A stretch of 64,000 nucleotides of DNA from Basidiobolus meristosporus CBS 931.73. Lineage: Eukaryota; Basidiobolomycota; Basidiobolomycetes; Basidiobolales; Basidiobolaceae. Made by a program: the position numbers and the translations under genes. The notes below the pieces were generated by a model. It did no database searches. It had not been told where the DNA came from and worked only from the letters and a program-made list of their open reading frames with translations. Below are positions 10,922 through 23,301 of this stretch, one piece after another. The stretch is from positions 1-64,000 of the forward strand of contig MCFE01000274.1 of the NCBI GenBank assembly GCA_002104905.1, given 5' to 3'. Every line of letters starts with the position of its first letter. Position 1 is the stretch's first letter.

Positions 10922-11630
10922 ATGTCAAAACAAGCAGTTGTACAACTACTCTTTTGCTGCTTTCAGCAGTGGGGTTTAGTTGGGAACCAAGCAATTTTGC
11001 TTTATTTTTTAGTGGCATATATATGGAAGTGAGTCAAACCAAAGAGGAAATAGTGTTATAATACATGTGTATGTGGTGCTACAGCTTTATTCATAATGCT
11101 TACTATGGCAGGTCAACATTGAATCTTACATTCATGTATGTGGGATGTCTCAAATACAAGACTTTCTTGGATTCACATGAGTATTGCCCAAAAGGTGATA
11201 TAATAGGGTTACATTGTTGAAGGTCAAACTCTTTGCTCCATGGACAAGACTACTTTGACTCAACACCATAAGAGAAGAGAAAAAAGACTACATGGCTATT
11301 GTAGCAAGCATCTCAGCCATGAAGCATGCATACAGCATAGGGAGTATTTCAAGGATCATGGCCAGTGATTTGCCACCCCAGTTATATTTGACCATTCATC
11401 AGTAACTACCGTACCAATATTATCTTGCCAGCCAGTTGATACTTGCACAACTTCTATTCCTGTTACTATATTCCAAAGCTTCCTTTCCACAAGGTGGATC
11501 TGCATCTTGCTTCTCCAAAGTCTGTAGTTCTTCTCATCAAATCACTCTTTTACAGGGAAAATGTCTGTGATGTTTTGTTTGCTGGTAGTTGTCATCCAGA
11601 GATGGAATAAGGCAATTGAGGATCACTACC
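10922..11630 (+). pseudogene. CACTA/Plavaka-like transposase, N-terminal region (copy P1)
   Basis: This stretch starts with a conserved spacer found between the two divergent genes (11015-11150, also at 25780, 29857 and 32405). It continues into sequence matching 29960-30420. There the frame gives a Cys/His-rich segment (YCKEPLSHEVHRQHRKYYKD) resembling the zinc-binding N-terminus of such transposases. No long frame survives here. Confidence 0.4.
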
Positions 11631-11999
11631 TGTTGCAATTTAAGAAGTGATTTGGATACAAGGAACTTATCAAGAAATAGTTATAATAGTTGAACTGTTG
11701 TTTACTAATAAAGAAGCTCTGTATTTATACCTTTGTAGAAGTAATACAGCTGTAACACTAAGTAAGGAGGGTTTCTCAATATTCAGGAGCATTCTGTAAC
11801 AGTTTCAGGGTGAGTGCGTAATAGTTAGTATTAGTGCTAATTTGATCCTGACTATAGGGGAATTTTCATAAGATCATAGATCTGAAGAAAGTGGCAAAGT
11901 TAGAGCTGTAAATTAGTCTCACAGTGACCAAGGCTAGTCCAGAATTGCTAAGTAAATTTTAAGCTGCAGAATGATACCAAATAGTCCAATATTTCAGCA
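11631..11999 (-). repeat. Solo LTR of a third LTR family, 369 bp
   Basis: Read on the minus strand it begins TGCTGAAATATTGGACTATT and ends TTAAATTGCAACA. It aligns along its length with 21857-22221 and 26688-26951. It contains a TATA-like TATAAATAC in the promoter position. No internal domain belonging to this family was found in the window. Confidence 0.7.
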
Positions 12000-12220
12000 T
12001 CCTAGTAGGATAACAATAAATTGCCATCATGTAAAAGTACATATTATTATCTGCATTGGAGATACCTTGCTCATCAGCAAGATAGCTGGCTTTTCTGGGC
12101 ACCATGGATTGTATTGCTGTAAAATATATGAGATTCAGGGCATTTACTCCATAACTTTAGAGTATTGCACTGTAAATATCTGGACTCCATGTAGATTTAC
12201 ATATATTTTATATCAATAGC
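12000..12220 (+). pseudogene. CACTA/Plavaka-like transposase, central fragment (copy P1)
   Basis: Frame 11971-12219 carries KVHIIICIGDTLLISKIAGF and then SGHHGLYCCKIYE. It matches the better segment at 48168-48383 (DTPAISKIAGFSGHNGWYCC). The D...A..K..GF.GH....C..C pattern is typical of the tnp2/Plavaka group. It is separated from its N-terminal part by the solo LTR at 11631-11999. Confidence 0.5.
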
Positions 12221-12740
12221 ATTCTCACACTTGAGGGGGCTTGATTCTGAGAGCTTTTTTCTCAAAGGTAGTCCCAAATGGTGGTTAACAGCTCCAGTAT
12301 TTGCATTCTCAGCCTTATTTTGAGCAGCAACAGAATTGGTATAATCTTCCTCTGGCAATCACTCAATAATGATCTATTTGTTTTCTTGCAGTTCATTATA
12401 ATATCTTTTCCAAAAGCTTGTCTAACAGTCAATGAGGGTCATATGAACATGTAAAGTAATATACTTCAGTATAGATCTGGACCCTCATTTGCTAGAATTA
12501 TGCAATTTTCTTTAGTAGTGGTAGAGCACCAACATACTATATTTATTGACATATAAACATGCTGGCATGATGGGCTCTACTTCATAACTGGCTTCAGTAG
12601 TTACTCAATGAGTCTTATGATGGCAAGGTCTTCTTCTCTACAGCAATATCTATATCAATATAGTTCTTTTAGCAGAGGTAGTTATGCTTAACTTCAGCAG
12701 AGAAATAGTGCAGGATGTCTTCCTCCAGACTAGCAGAAAA
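12221..12740. other. Unassigned AT-rich repeat relic
   Basis: No open frame or recognisable motif on either strand. The stretch lies between a transposase fragment and a minus-strand copia LTR, and is probably an older degraded element. Confidence 0.35.
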
Positions 12741-13141
12741 GGATCCAAGGCAAAGTTGACACCAAGAGGACAGCAAGCTTGGGGCACATAACCTAATGTA
12801 ATATCCTGAGGAGTATTGGAAGTGATGTGGACAACCAGCGGATTTACATGTTATTGACTTTTAGATCTATTAATCATAAGTGTGGTATTTATACTTTTGA
12901 TAAACTAGAGCAAATAAGCATATATTTTTTGTCAATAAAGGCCTCAGGAATATGTGTGCAAATTTTGGGGGCTTTTGAGTAACTTTGAGAAAGATCATAA
13001 CTGGGTACCTGATAATTTGGCAAAAATATTCTAAGTAAATCCCAACAAGAAGTTTGGTCAGGACAGAATGCTAATCAGAGAATAAGATCTTTTGGACTAA
13101 GTTAGCATCAATACTTAGGTGACAACTTAATAATTTCAACA
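12741..13141 (-). repeat. copia LTR (minus) with primer site and start of gag
   Basis: The LTR occupies 12794-13141, 348 bp as in the other copies, with its ends degraded (TAATGTAA..., ...TTTCAACA). On the minus strand it is followed at 12781-12793 by GGTTATGTGCCCC, a one-base variant of the primer site, and by the first bases of gag. This is the 5' end of a minus-strand copia element whose body is missing. Confidence 0.75.
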
Positions 13142-13144
13142 CTT

Positions 13145-13435
13145 TTTAGGTATCTAAAGATACACCTAAATACTGCAATACAATCAGATCCATAGTACCA
13201 ATTGTGCTGGCTGACAACTCCCACTGATATAAGATACTTGGACATGGTCAAAGCATAGCATACATCAGACTGTCAGTCATAGGTAAGGAAAGCAACTCTG
13301 AGCTTTCAGATGACACCAAGCTCTCTTGATTTGGTTGAGTTTTGCCCAAGTTAAGGTTTGTCTCCATTGCGGTAGCTACCAATTTACAGTCATCTATTTA
13401 GAAATTCTTTAGTGCATCATAAGTATACTTGAACT
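13145..13435 (-). pseudogene. copia pol fragment (RT end to RNase H), minus strand
   Basis: The reverse complement matches 8520-8780 of the copy at 5153 (GVVSQHNQNYGSDHIAAVSR region and the upstream KTNIN...QPNQESL stretch). No open frame survives. Confidence 0.65.
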
Positions 13436-15824
13436 GTCTTAGAGTACTGACCAAATTCCTTGTTAGGAGTTACTTAGAATATTTGCACCAAATAGCAGGT
13501 ACCCAGAACATGAAAATTCTCAGAGTTGTCCTAACAGCTCCAAACCTTACATACACAATCTTGGGACCTTCCTAAACCTATTCTATATGCTTATTATGCC
13601 AAGATTGTGTAAAAGTATAAGTACTACTTTGACACTCAATATGTCACAAGGTGAAATCACATAATATAGAGGAAGCCTCAAAGTATCAGCTGAAAGAACA
13701 AAGTGCCTTCAACTGCACTTGCCTTAATGTTACAGACCAATTGCTAATTGAACGCTATAGAGCAAAAACAGCAAAGAATGCCTGGAGGTCATTTGAAGAC
13801 ACCTACTAATCATTCTCAGCTGCTAAGAAAATGTATCTTTAACAAATATTTGTTACTGCAAAGAAGCAGCCATGAGAAAAAACAAAAAATCTGATTAACA
13901 GAATTACCCTGCAGGTGCGTGCTACTGAATTTGTGGGCATACCAACTTCTGATGAGAATGTGATGGTTACCATCCTGAATAGCATAAAAGACAAGTCTCA
14001 GGGCCTTGTAACAGCCCTGGAGTCCAGAACTAAATACTTGACCTTATATTACAAATATAGAAGGCTCCTGGATGAAGAATTAAAAAATCAAGCACCAACA
14101 AGAAAGAAGAAGAATAGGCTTGAGTAAGCAATGATAACCAGCAAATAATGTACCTAAGGCCTTTTGAAGCCAATACTAACCTGTTTTGCAACTACTACAA
14201 AAGGAAAGGACACACATCAGACTGTTGTCTCAAAAAAAGAGATGGTCAGCAGAAAAAGCCTGAAAATAGACTATTCATATCTGCACTAAATATGACCACA
14301 AGCAAGGATTCTTACATATGGTATGCCAATCTGGTGCATCTCAACACTTTACACATCAATAGGATCATTTAACCCAATATCAGGAAATTCCAAACAAGAA
14401 GGTTTTGATGGGTGACAACAGAATACTTGATGCAGTGGGAGAAGGAACTATCCAAGTAAACCTTAAAATCAGAGAAGGAAGTCAAATGCTTATTTGCAAA
14501 GAAGTACTCTATGCACCAGAAAAAGCCAAGAACCTCCTACCTGTAAGTAAGGACATTGACAAAGCACTCAGTTTTGGCTTATACAATTCTAGATGCAGGA
14601 TCACAGATCAAAATGGTGCCCATATTGCTTTGAGAATCAGGGATTAGTATCTGTACAAGCTAACCAATATTCCAGCATATCTAGAAGCAAATACAAGTAA
14701 ATTAAACAAAGATATACAATTGCATTGGCACAAAATATTTGGACATATTGATGTTGTTTATTTGCAAATAACAATCAAAGATCAGCTAATTTCTGGAGTC
14801 AAAGCTGATCCCCAAGCTAATTTGGAGCACTGCAAAGTCTGCGTATATGGGAAGCTAGCTAGACAACCATTTGAGATCTCTGGATTAATCACAACTAAGA
14901 AAAAGTAGATCAAATAAACTCAGATCCAAGTGGACCTATGCAAAGTTTATCCTTGTGCAGGACAAAGCATTTAGTCACTTCTATTGAAGATTATTCAAGA
15001 TATAAGTGAGTCTACTTCATGGGGAGAAAGAAAAAGGCTTAATCTAAGCACAGGGAGCTTGAATCCATGGTGGAGCAAGAAACTGGTGAAAATATTAAGA
15101 AAATACACTTTGAAAATGTTGGAGTATATATTGCAAAACTCTTCATCCACCTTCAAAAATTCATAGGATCAAGCAAAAGACTACTATACCAAACTCCCCA
15201 CAGCAAAATGGAGTAGTGGAATGTGCAAACAGATCAACAACTGATTTTGCAAAGTAGATCATCCTTGATCAAAAAGCACCCTATAACTTTGGGTAGAATC
15301 AGTTGCTAAAACTGTATACCTTAAAAATAGGAGTTTTAACAGAATACTTCATGATTCTATTCCATTTGAAGCATGGTATAAATACAAACCTAGTGCAGAA
15401 CATCTAAGAATATTTGGGTGTATATTGTATGCTAAGAAATTACCTGGAAATTATTCAAAGCTCAAGCTAAAATGTGTGAAATTCATACTTTTGGGCAACT
15501 GCAATGCAAATAAAGTATATAGACTATATAATATCAAAGCAAAGAAGCTAACCAAGCTCTGGGATGTGTAGCTTGATGAAAACTCAAAACTTTCACAAAA
15601 ATGACATGTGATGATGACAAAATCTGAGCTCAAGTCAAGCAATGGGCAGAGTTGAATCAATGCAAAACAATGAGATCCTTGTCATTCCAGAGGACTCTAA
15701 AACCATGTTTCAACTGGTATCAGTGCACAGGAATATCCAAGATGTGATCATTCCAGTATCAAAAGCCATGGGATCTAAACAGACCAGAAATAGCCCAAGT
15801 TACTATATAAATAAGGGCACAAAC

Positions 15825-16173
15825 TATAGTAAAAATTAGTAATTCCACCTAAATATTCACCTAACTTAGTTGCTTCAACTATTACCTAAAAGCTCTAGCA
15901 AATACCAACCAAGCTCCTTGGTGGAATTTAGTGGAATTTCTTGCACCAAAATATCAGGTATCCCTAACATAAAAATTTGCAAAGTTGTCCAAACAGCTCC
16001 AAACTTTGAACACGTGTTTTTGGGACCTTCCTAAGCCTATTCTACATGTTTGGGGTACCAGGAACATGTAAAAGTATCAATATTACTTTTACATTCAATA
16101 AATCATCATGCAAAAACCAAATAATCACCTTGTCCTCCTAATTACTTCCAATATCTCCAAGACCCTTACAATA
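15825..16173 (+). repeat. Solo copia LTR nested in copia pol, target duplication CAAAC
   Basis: The 349-bp LTR has ends mutated to TATAGT and TTACAATA. The five bases before it (15820-15824) and after it (16174-16178) are both CAAAC. The pol sequence reads through in alignment with the copy at 5153 (ACAAACTT...TATTCAGTCC). This is direct evidence of insertion followed by LTR-LTR recombination. Confidence 0.85.
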
Positions 16174-16963
16174 CAAACTTAGTCTGTGCCTATTCAGTCC
16201 AAATTGATATATCACTGACTGTGAATAAAACCCAAAATAGCCCTTGAACAATGTTTTTGAGGTTTGCAATGACTGTTGAGTATTAGGCCCTGATGGAAAA
16301 TCAAACTTGGGACTTAGTCAAGTTTTCAGTTGACCAAAATCAATTGGATGCAGATGGGTTGTCAACAAAAAATACAATACTGATGGTACAATCCACAGAT
16401 ACAAAGCAAGACTTGTGGCCAGAGGATACTCTCAGACAAAAAGACTTGATTACACTGAGACCTTTGCATAAGTTGCCTAGTTCAATTCCATCAAATTAAT
16501 TGGGGCAGTTGCAGTCAAATATATGTTTTTATACATCATATGGATGCAAAACAGCATTTTGTATGGAGAACTTGATAAGGACATGCATAAGGATAACCCT
16601 GATGGGTTTGCTGCTCTAGATGCCCTCCCATGTGGCTTGCAAGCTTAAAAATCTTTATATGGACTTAAACTATCACCAAGAGCCTGAAATTGCAAGATAG
16701 ATTCTTATTTGGAATCTTTGAGTCTCCAAATGTGTACTGCTGACTGTAGTATCTACTCTAAGTCAGATGGAGCAAATCCAGCTCTATTAGCTCTACGTGT
16801 GGGTAATGTTATCATAGCCGCCAATAATTCAAAAGCACCAGAAGGAACTAAATGCATCTTATCTGAGGAGTTCAAGATGTCCAATCAGGGAGAACTCAGT
16901 TACTACATAAGTATAAAGTTCTCCATAGACAGAAGAATCCAGACTTTCATCCAAAGCAAGTCC

Positions 16964-17200
16964 ATATTTTCACCAGAATATCAGATACTCTGAGGATGAA
17001 AATGCTCAATGTTGTTCTAACAGCCCCAAAGTTTGCACACATGTTCTTGGGATCTTTCTAAACCTATTCTATGTATTTGTTATGACAAGACCATGTAAAA
17101 GTATAACTACTACTGTCTCATGAAAAAAATCATTAAGTGAAACCTACATTATCCACTTCCTCTCCCAATCACTTGTAATATCCCTAAGACTCTTACAACA
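16964..17200 (+). repeat. Second nested copia LTR, 5'-truncated
   Basis: Starts inside the LTR (ATTTTCACCAGAATATCAG) and ends CTCTTACAACA. The flanks AGTCC (16959-16963) and AATCC (17201-17205) match at four of five bases and sit at the same point of pol as an uninterrupted site near 8490. About 110 bp of the LTR's 5' end have been lost. Confidence 0.75.
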
Positions 17201-17959
17201 AATCCATAAATACTCAAGATATACTAAAGAAGTACTAAATGGAGGTCTATAAACTGGCAGCCAACCTAATGGTGATCAACCTTGACTTGGTCAAAACTCA
17301 ACCAAATCAAGCAAGCATGATGCCATTGGAAAGCCACAACCAACCTATCAGTCTATGGCTGGTAGTCTAATGCACATCATGATCAGAACATGTCCAAATA
17401 TCTCATATTCAGTGAGAGCTATCAGCCAGCACAATAAATCCTATTGAGCTGATGGTATTACAGCTGTTAAGTGGATTTTGAGATAACTGAAAGGAGCTGC
17501 TGATACTGGCTTGAGGTACACCTATCAGAGTTCAGAACAAGATTTTGTGAAGGTCACTGAGGACAAGATTTAGAAGACAGAAAATCCAACAGGATACATC
17601 TTTCCTTACTGCAAAGGAGCAATTTCACAGAATTCAAGATAACAGCCAGTCATGGCACTTTCTGCCACCAAGGCAGAGTATATTGCAGCCTGTAAAGCCA
17701 CAAAAGAAGCAATGTTGTTAAAAAACCTTTTTATATATTTAAGCTTATGTCAAATATTGGCTGTTACTTATTTTGTGATAATCAAGGATGTATACAATTA
17801 GGTAAAAATCCAATATTTCATGTAGGAACATAGGATAGTTAGATGTTAAACATCATTTCATATGTGAAGCTATAGAGAGTAACCTACTAAACTTAGTTTT
17901 CTGTCCTACAGACAAATTGATTGCAAACATATTAGACTTGTTCCATTGGATAGTGCCAC

Positions 17960-18505
17960 ATAGTCACAGCATGATTCTAGTACCAGATCAATCTAGCACC
18001 CTATAGCACTATCTTGCACTCTAATTTCTACCATGATGCCAGTGGTAGGATACAGGTACTGGTAAATTTACTCAATTGTACTTATGCTGCTCAGAACAGT
18101 GCATTTCTTGCTTTATTTACTCATCATAATGCTCCAGACACATTTCTCTCTCAGTGGATGTCTTCTTGTACAAATATACTGTGCATTAATAAGTATCTTG
18201 GGTATTTTGTTTTTACTGCTGCTTTCTCCTATATGACTTTCCACTGTATTTACCTGCCAATATGCTGAATCACATTAGATATCTAGTTGTTTACTCTACT
18301 CTCAGCTTCTGTTTCCTGCTAAGAACACCATTCCTTGGCTTCCTGTAAGCAGTAATATATTCTAATCTCTGAAAATATACTCCTATATAAGCTACATCCA
18401 CCATACATGTTTCTCCTCTACTGAATCATGGATGTTTCTCTACCCAGAGTGCTCTGTCATACCTACTTCCAGCACACAGCCCACTAAGCCAGATTATATT
18501 GTTAC
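17960..18505 (-). pseudogene. Harbinger-type transposase, C-terminal remnant
   Basis: The minus-strand sequence aligns with 940-1500 of copy 1 (region around the catalytic Glu and upstream) but has frameshifts and stops. The N-terminal half is absent because the next block is foreign. Confidence 0.6.
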
Positions 18506-20270
18506 AAGTCTTGGTATAAGAGTTGCTGAGGAATAGGGAGTTTAGCTAGTATTGTATTCACTAAAACTTGGACTGATCTTTATTGCAATTTCAGCAGCTC
18601 CTTATATATATTTTGCCAGAACAATTGCTGACTAATTGTATTTCCAAATGTAGGCTGTGGCTGATGACTTATTGGATTGCATCATCATCACCCAATAAGA
18701 TCCTACTTAGTATATCTATTTCTGTCTGATAAGGATCTGCTGATTCATTTGCTGATTAATGCTACTAATTTGATAGACAATACTGATATACTGATAACCT
18801 AAGCATATAACTAAATGATTTGACTAAAAACTGATCTAATTTGAACATTTAAGTGGCAGATCATAACAATTGCTGTCAAATGTGTGAGATCTAGGGGACT
18901 TGCTCCGCAACTTAAACATATTATTATTACCCAAACACCAACACTAAGAATATCATCTTTCTGCAAAGAGAACATACAGAAGTCAGCATATAATTGCAGT
19001 AAAGTTGGCAAGCCATAAGCCATTTGCCCAAGTATTGAGTAAATTGGAAACCAGAGTTACTACAGATAGAGGATATCTGTTAGAGCAAAAGCTTTCCACT
19101 GGAAGAAATGGATTTGCTTTTTGAGCAATATACCTATACCAATGACCAAATTGTATTTGGGGCATATCAGGTTATATGAGCCCTTTGAGATACCAGAGAA
19201 ATTTGCAAGAATTGACAAGATATTACAGAGTACCCACTACTCTAAGTACTTCTCACAGGCTCTAATCAACATTTACATGCATATGTCACAATACAATTGC
19301 AAGGCTGGATGAACTGGTTATATATTTATTTAGGTGGCCTTCTGAATCCATTTCTACAAAAAGTAAAATGAAAGTATTGGGGGTCATAGTTGGTCATTTT
19401 GGCAATATGTATCAAGTAGCAGATCACCAATGCCAGTTTGACACATCTACAGCTTTTGGGCAAGGAGTATGTGATGGGATTTGAGTTGCTATACTGTAAA
19501 CATAAGCTGAATGAGTAGATCTCTGCCACTGCTGAATACATTTGCTATTCCATCCTGGCTTGGTGTGTTGAGAATATTGGACCTTGCCTCACCTTATGGG
19601 AGTATCCTATGTAGCAGATGTATGGGAAGATATGAAGGTAATTCAAGTTGCAGGTACTCCCTCATCCCAATCTCATCAAGAAAATTACCTTCAAGTATGT
19701 CATAAACATAATGTATTTGCGCATGGAGGACAGCCAGGAGGAGTTAAAAAATACTGAGGACAGATGTGCATATGGAGACACCTATGCCTATGGCATTAAG
19801 AAGCTACACCATTTGGTAAATTGGCACAGCAGCACTAGACAGAACTAGCTGTGGGCCACCATACCGCCATGCTAATGCAATCAGAGGCTCACAATGAGGC
19901 TGCCAAAACACAGTCATATTTTTGCCATATTAGGCAATTGGATGTACTGGCTGGATAGATCCACTCATATAGATCAGAGAGCAGTGAGACCGCATCAATA
20001 CTCTGCTAGCCTTGGCAAAACAACACTCAAACATCATTTTTTTTTACTTGACTAAGCAGTAAAATTGGCCAAATGCTGTTATGATCTTGTCATAAGGTCA
20101 TGTAAATGGTCATTGATTCCAAGCTGCTGGTGTCATTATGGTCTCCTGATAGGAACCCTATGGGATCCTGAGGGCTGATCCCAACTGGATCCACATGTGG
20201 GACTTAACTTGTTCAGTAGGGTCAAGTGGAGGTGATATATGTTGATTTGTCACATTTGGCTTAATTCACC
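18506..20270 (+). pseudogene. CACTA/Plavaka-like transposase block inserted in Harbinger copy 2
   Basis: Sequence at 18840-19850 matches the better copy at 48230-49250, including the region equivalent to GPCVPLWEFPMEQMHGEIG near 19580. Only short frames remain. At about 20088 a motif TGATCTTGTCATAAGG begins a second piece, matching the accessory-gene-side end of this element family (compare 45823). Confidence 0.5.
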
Positions 20271-22560
20271 TGATCTTCCATGCATTCTGATTAAATTTCC
20301 ATCAATTGTCATATATCCCATCATTAAGTTACAAAATTTGTCCTCAAACAGTGACTTGGCGATTTTACTGATGATTTACTTGCAAGTCCATAATCAAATT
20401 GGAAATCTGCAATTGATGTAATCTGATCTGTGTCAATGCAATCCAAAATGCTGCATGTATTACATATGGAATTTTCAACAGTCATATTAGTTTTCATATA
20501 TGGTTCCTAAAAGACTAGGTTGATGGCAATACATTACTGTATAAGTATTCTAGTCTGCCATTATGGTCCCTATACCAAGTTTTAGCTCATCAGTACAACC
20601 TAGACAAAACCTATCCCCCAGCTCACAAGCATGGTCAACACTAGAAAAGTTGATGTTGGATCCATTTGAGTTCTTGCCAATAATTCTAGTATGGCCCAAG
20701 TATGTATGATGAGCCTTTGTACAGATATTTTGGCACTACATATTAATCTAGCAGAACTGTGTACCTCAGAGAGTTGACAGCAATGAACAAATCAGAGTAG
20801 AAGGCTGTGGCATGAGTTCTACGTTAAGATAGCAGCAAATGTCCCTATGACAAAAAACTAAAAAATAGCCAGCAAAATACCATCATAATATCAGCAGAAT
20901 TCCTAATTTCTTGGAATTGACAACTCTCAGTATCTCTGTTATCAGCTGATGAGCACACAGGCCAACTAATTCTCCAGGCCAACAGGTATTCATGTCAAAT
21001 CTGCTAAATAGCTGCCCATTACTTCCATGAGCAATTGCACCTGAAATCTTCAACCAAAGTTACCAGCTGAATGCCAGCAAAACACTATAGGAATACTAGA
21101 TGAAAACCAAATGAATTCCAAGTTTGAGATTTTTCATAGGGGTACATGTAAAAAGTTATATAACAGGACAAGTATTGAAGTCAAGCATGAGCCTAGGGTG
21201 AGGGGATTGGATGATGAAGCCATGCGCTAATGATACCAAGCGCAAGTTGCACAGTGTGGGCTGGATGCATTGGATTCTGCCTCAAGTTTAAGAACAAAAG
21301 AGATTTTGAATGAGTTTTTGCATCAAATGACCAATGTACCAAGTGATATATTAGTTGAGCTAAGTGGCTTCTATGAGCAATTTACACAGGACTCATCAAG
21401 GCAACAATTCCAAAGTGTCAGACAGAAGGAAATTGCTTACCTTGAGGAATTAGAAGGTAAGGCTCAAGAGGAAGCACAAAGACAGCCAGCAAATGCATCT
21501 TAATTGTGCCAGCACACCTTGCTGGAAACCTTAACAGCCCCTGCCAAATCAGTGCACCAGCACATGTCAGTCCAATCTACACCAACACCCTTTGCAAAAG
21601 CCCCCCTTGTCAAGTTAATGTCCATCAGATCAACATGCATGCTTTAGATCAACAGGTGCACTTCAGAGCAAAACAAGCAGAACTTGCCAAACTGCTCATT
21701 TGGACACAAGTCCATTGGAGCAGGCTGGGTCACATCAACTTATAACATCACATCATACTCAGCTTAGGGCTACGCCAACACAGCAAGTTGCACCTGCGTG
21801 TGCCGTTACACCTGACAGCTAGCAAACTACTTCTGAAGAGCTGACAGAAAATGACCTGTTGAAATATTGGACTATTTAGTATTGTTCAGCAGCTAAAAAT
21901 TTACTTAGAAATTCTAGACTCTACATGGACACTGTAGGACTAATTTAAAGCCCTAACTTTGCCAGTTTCTTCATATCTATGATCCTATTATTACTCCCCT
22001 ATAGTCAAGATCAAATTAACACTTTTACCAACCATTAAGTAGTATTCTGAGAGCTGTCACAGTATGTTCCTGGATGTTGGGAAACCCTCCTTAGTGTTAC
22101 TGCCGCATTACTTCTACAAAGGGATGAATACTGAGCCTCTTTATGAATAAACTACAGCTCAACTATCATCACCATCTCTTGATAAGTTCCTTTTATCCAA
22201 ATTACTTCTTAAATTGCAACAGGACCCATATGAAGTGCCTCCACCACCAGAGCCTTTGGCAAGTAAAAGAACATGTCAGCACATGACACTCCAGGGTAGT
22301 TCCATTACATCATCTGGAGCAATTCAGTAATGCCAAGCTCAAGCATTGCACTTATCAACTAGGAGGCAAAATACTGACTACAAGTACCCAAGTAGCCAAG
22401 ATGGTGGTTAATAAGGAAGTAGTTCAGGTGAGAAAGTGATTAAGTACCAAATGCTTTGGTAGTCATCCCTGTGAAAAAAAATCTAGGAATTGATGCAATT
22501 GCATTGACTTGTTACCCTTTGTCATGATACAAACAACACATTTTTTTGCAATTTGAATCA
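20271..22560 (+). pseudogene. Second gene of Harbinger-like copy 2, degraded
   Basis: Matches 2060-3600 of copy 1. Open parts are 21270-21503 (TKEILNEFLHQMTNVPSDILVELSGF, then YEQFTQDSSRQQFQ) and 21506-21745. It retains the GAGCAA codons where copy 1 has a stop, but has its own stops and is cut by the solo LTR at 21857-22221. Confidence 0.5.
21857..22221 (+). repeat. Solo LTR of the third LTR family, 365 bp
   Basis: Begins TGTTGAAATATTGGACTATT and ends TTAAATTGCAACA. The flanking bases TGACC (21852-21856) and GGACC (22222-22226) match at four of five positions. The Harbinger second gene continues on both sides in alignment with copy 1 (GATGACC...ATGAAGTGCC near 3315). TATA-like and AATAAA elements lie near 22110 and 22146. 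Confidence 0.8.
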
Positions 22561-23065
22561 TGCCATTGCAAATCAGTGATCACAAAATTAATGATACAAG
22601 TGCTATCAATATTGTATCACATATGAGACAAGGCCCCCATAAAAAGAACCCTGCATATATATACATCATCTGTATCACCAGTGCAGCAATTTGATCTGAT
22701 TTGCACCTGCACAATTGATTGCATGCTATTTATAGCACCTTACCTAATCACTAAGATCAGGGAGTTACTTGCTCACTGGGCAAAATGGAATATATGATGG
22801 CAAATCAGAAACATCAAATTACCAGATTTTACCTACTACAGTAGTGTAATCTAATTGTGCACGTGATGTAAACATCAAAAGTAGGTGTAATCATTTGTGC
22901 CAACCTCATTGTGTCAGATTGTGCCATAGTGTGCAAGATTGTCCCACATAGTGCAAGACATCCTAGAGCAATGCTGCCAACTGGCAGCTACAATATTGTG
23001 CCCAATTACTCTTTGCAACTGTGTATTACACCACCCACCCTGGCTTGGTACAATGTAACAACTCT

Positions 23066-23301
23066 ACTTACCAGGCTTTTTATAAGGTAGACCTACATGT
23101 ATCTTAAATAACCACCAAAAAGTGTGAAAAAATACTTCATTCCACTTGAAGATATACTTTACATAAGTGCACAGAAATTTAAGCAGATTAGATCAATTTT
23201 TTTTAGTTGTAAATGAAACAGAGCTCTGTAGTAGTTATCTGTTTGTTTTCCTCTATATTTAGGCTACATAGCACTGCAAACTAGATGAGGCATCAAGTTT
23301 C
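23066..23301 (-). pseudogene. copia integrase/GAG-pre-integrase fragment, minus strand
   Basis: Reverse complement matches the stretch 35930-36130 (integrase beginning and the CxxC region of GAG-pre-integrase). It abuts the LTR at 23302 without the intervening gag, so a deletion joined them. Confidence 0.6.

Larger units (their letters stand above)
13436..17933 (+). mobile_element. Ty1/copia retrotransposon, decayed, host of two later LTR insertions
   Basis: A partial 5' LTR (13436-13670) is fused to gag at GEEASKYQ. It is followed by recognisable gag, zinc knuckle, protease, integrase, RT and RNase H relics to about 17933, where the second Harbinger-like copy begins. Two copia LTRs of later insertions sit inside it (15825-16173 and 16964-17200), each flanked by target duplications. 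Compared with the copy at 5153 it is more diverged, so it is an older insertion. Confidence 0.8.
13671..17933 (+). pseudogene. copia gag-pol polyprotein, heavily degraded
   Basis: Short frames preserve the order. Gag is at 13680-14130 (TILNSIKDKSQGLVTALESR). A zinc knuckle is at about 14190 (CNYYKRKGHTSDCC, Cys and His kept). The GAG-pre-integrase and integrase region covers 14400-15460 (IFGHIDVVYLQ, PHSKMEY-like remains). RT is at 16290-16960 and RNase H at 17450-17930. The RT catalytic Asp-Asp site is altered (ALRVGNVIIAANNS in place of ALYVDDLIIATNN). Nearly every domain has stops or shifts, so the copy is dead. Confidence 0.75.
17934..23065 (-). mobile_element. PIF/Harbinger-like DNA transposon, copy 2, disrupted
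   Basis: Left end AGACTTGTTCCATTGG; right end GTAACAACTCT (a degraded GGAACAAGTCT). It matches copy 1 over 17934-18505 (transposase C-terminal half) and from about 20270 to the right end (spacer and second gene). Two insertions interrupt it: a CACTA/Plavaka-like block (about 18506-20270) that replaced the transposase N-terminal half, and a solo LTR (21857-22221). The left flank is plus-strand copia pol and the right flank is minus-strand copia integrase, so the original target was rearranged. Confidence 0.7.
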
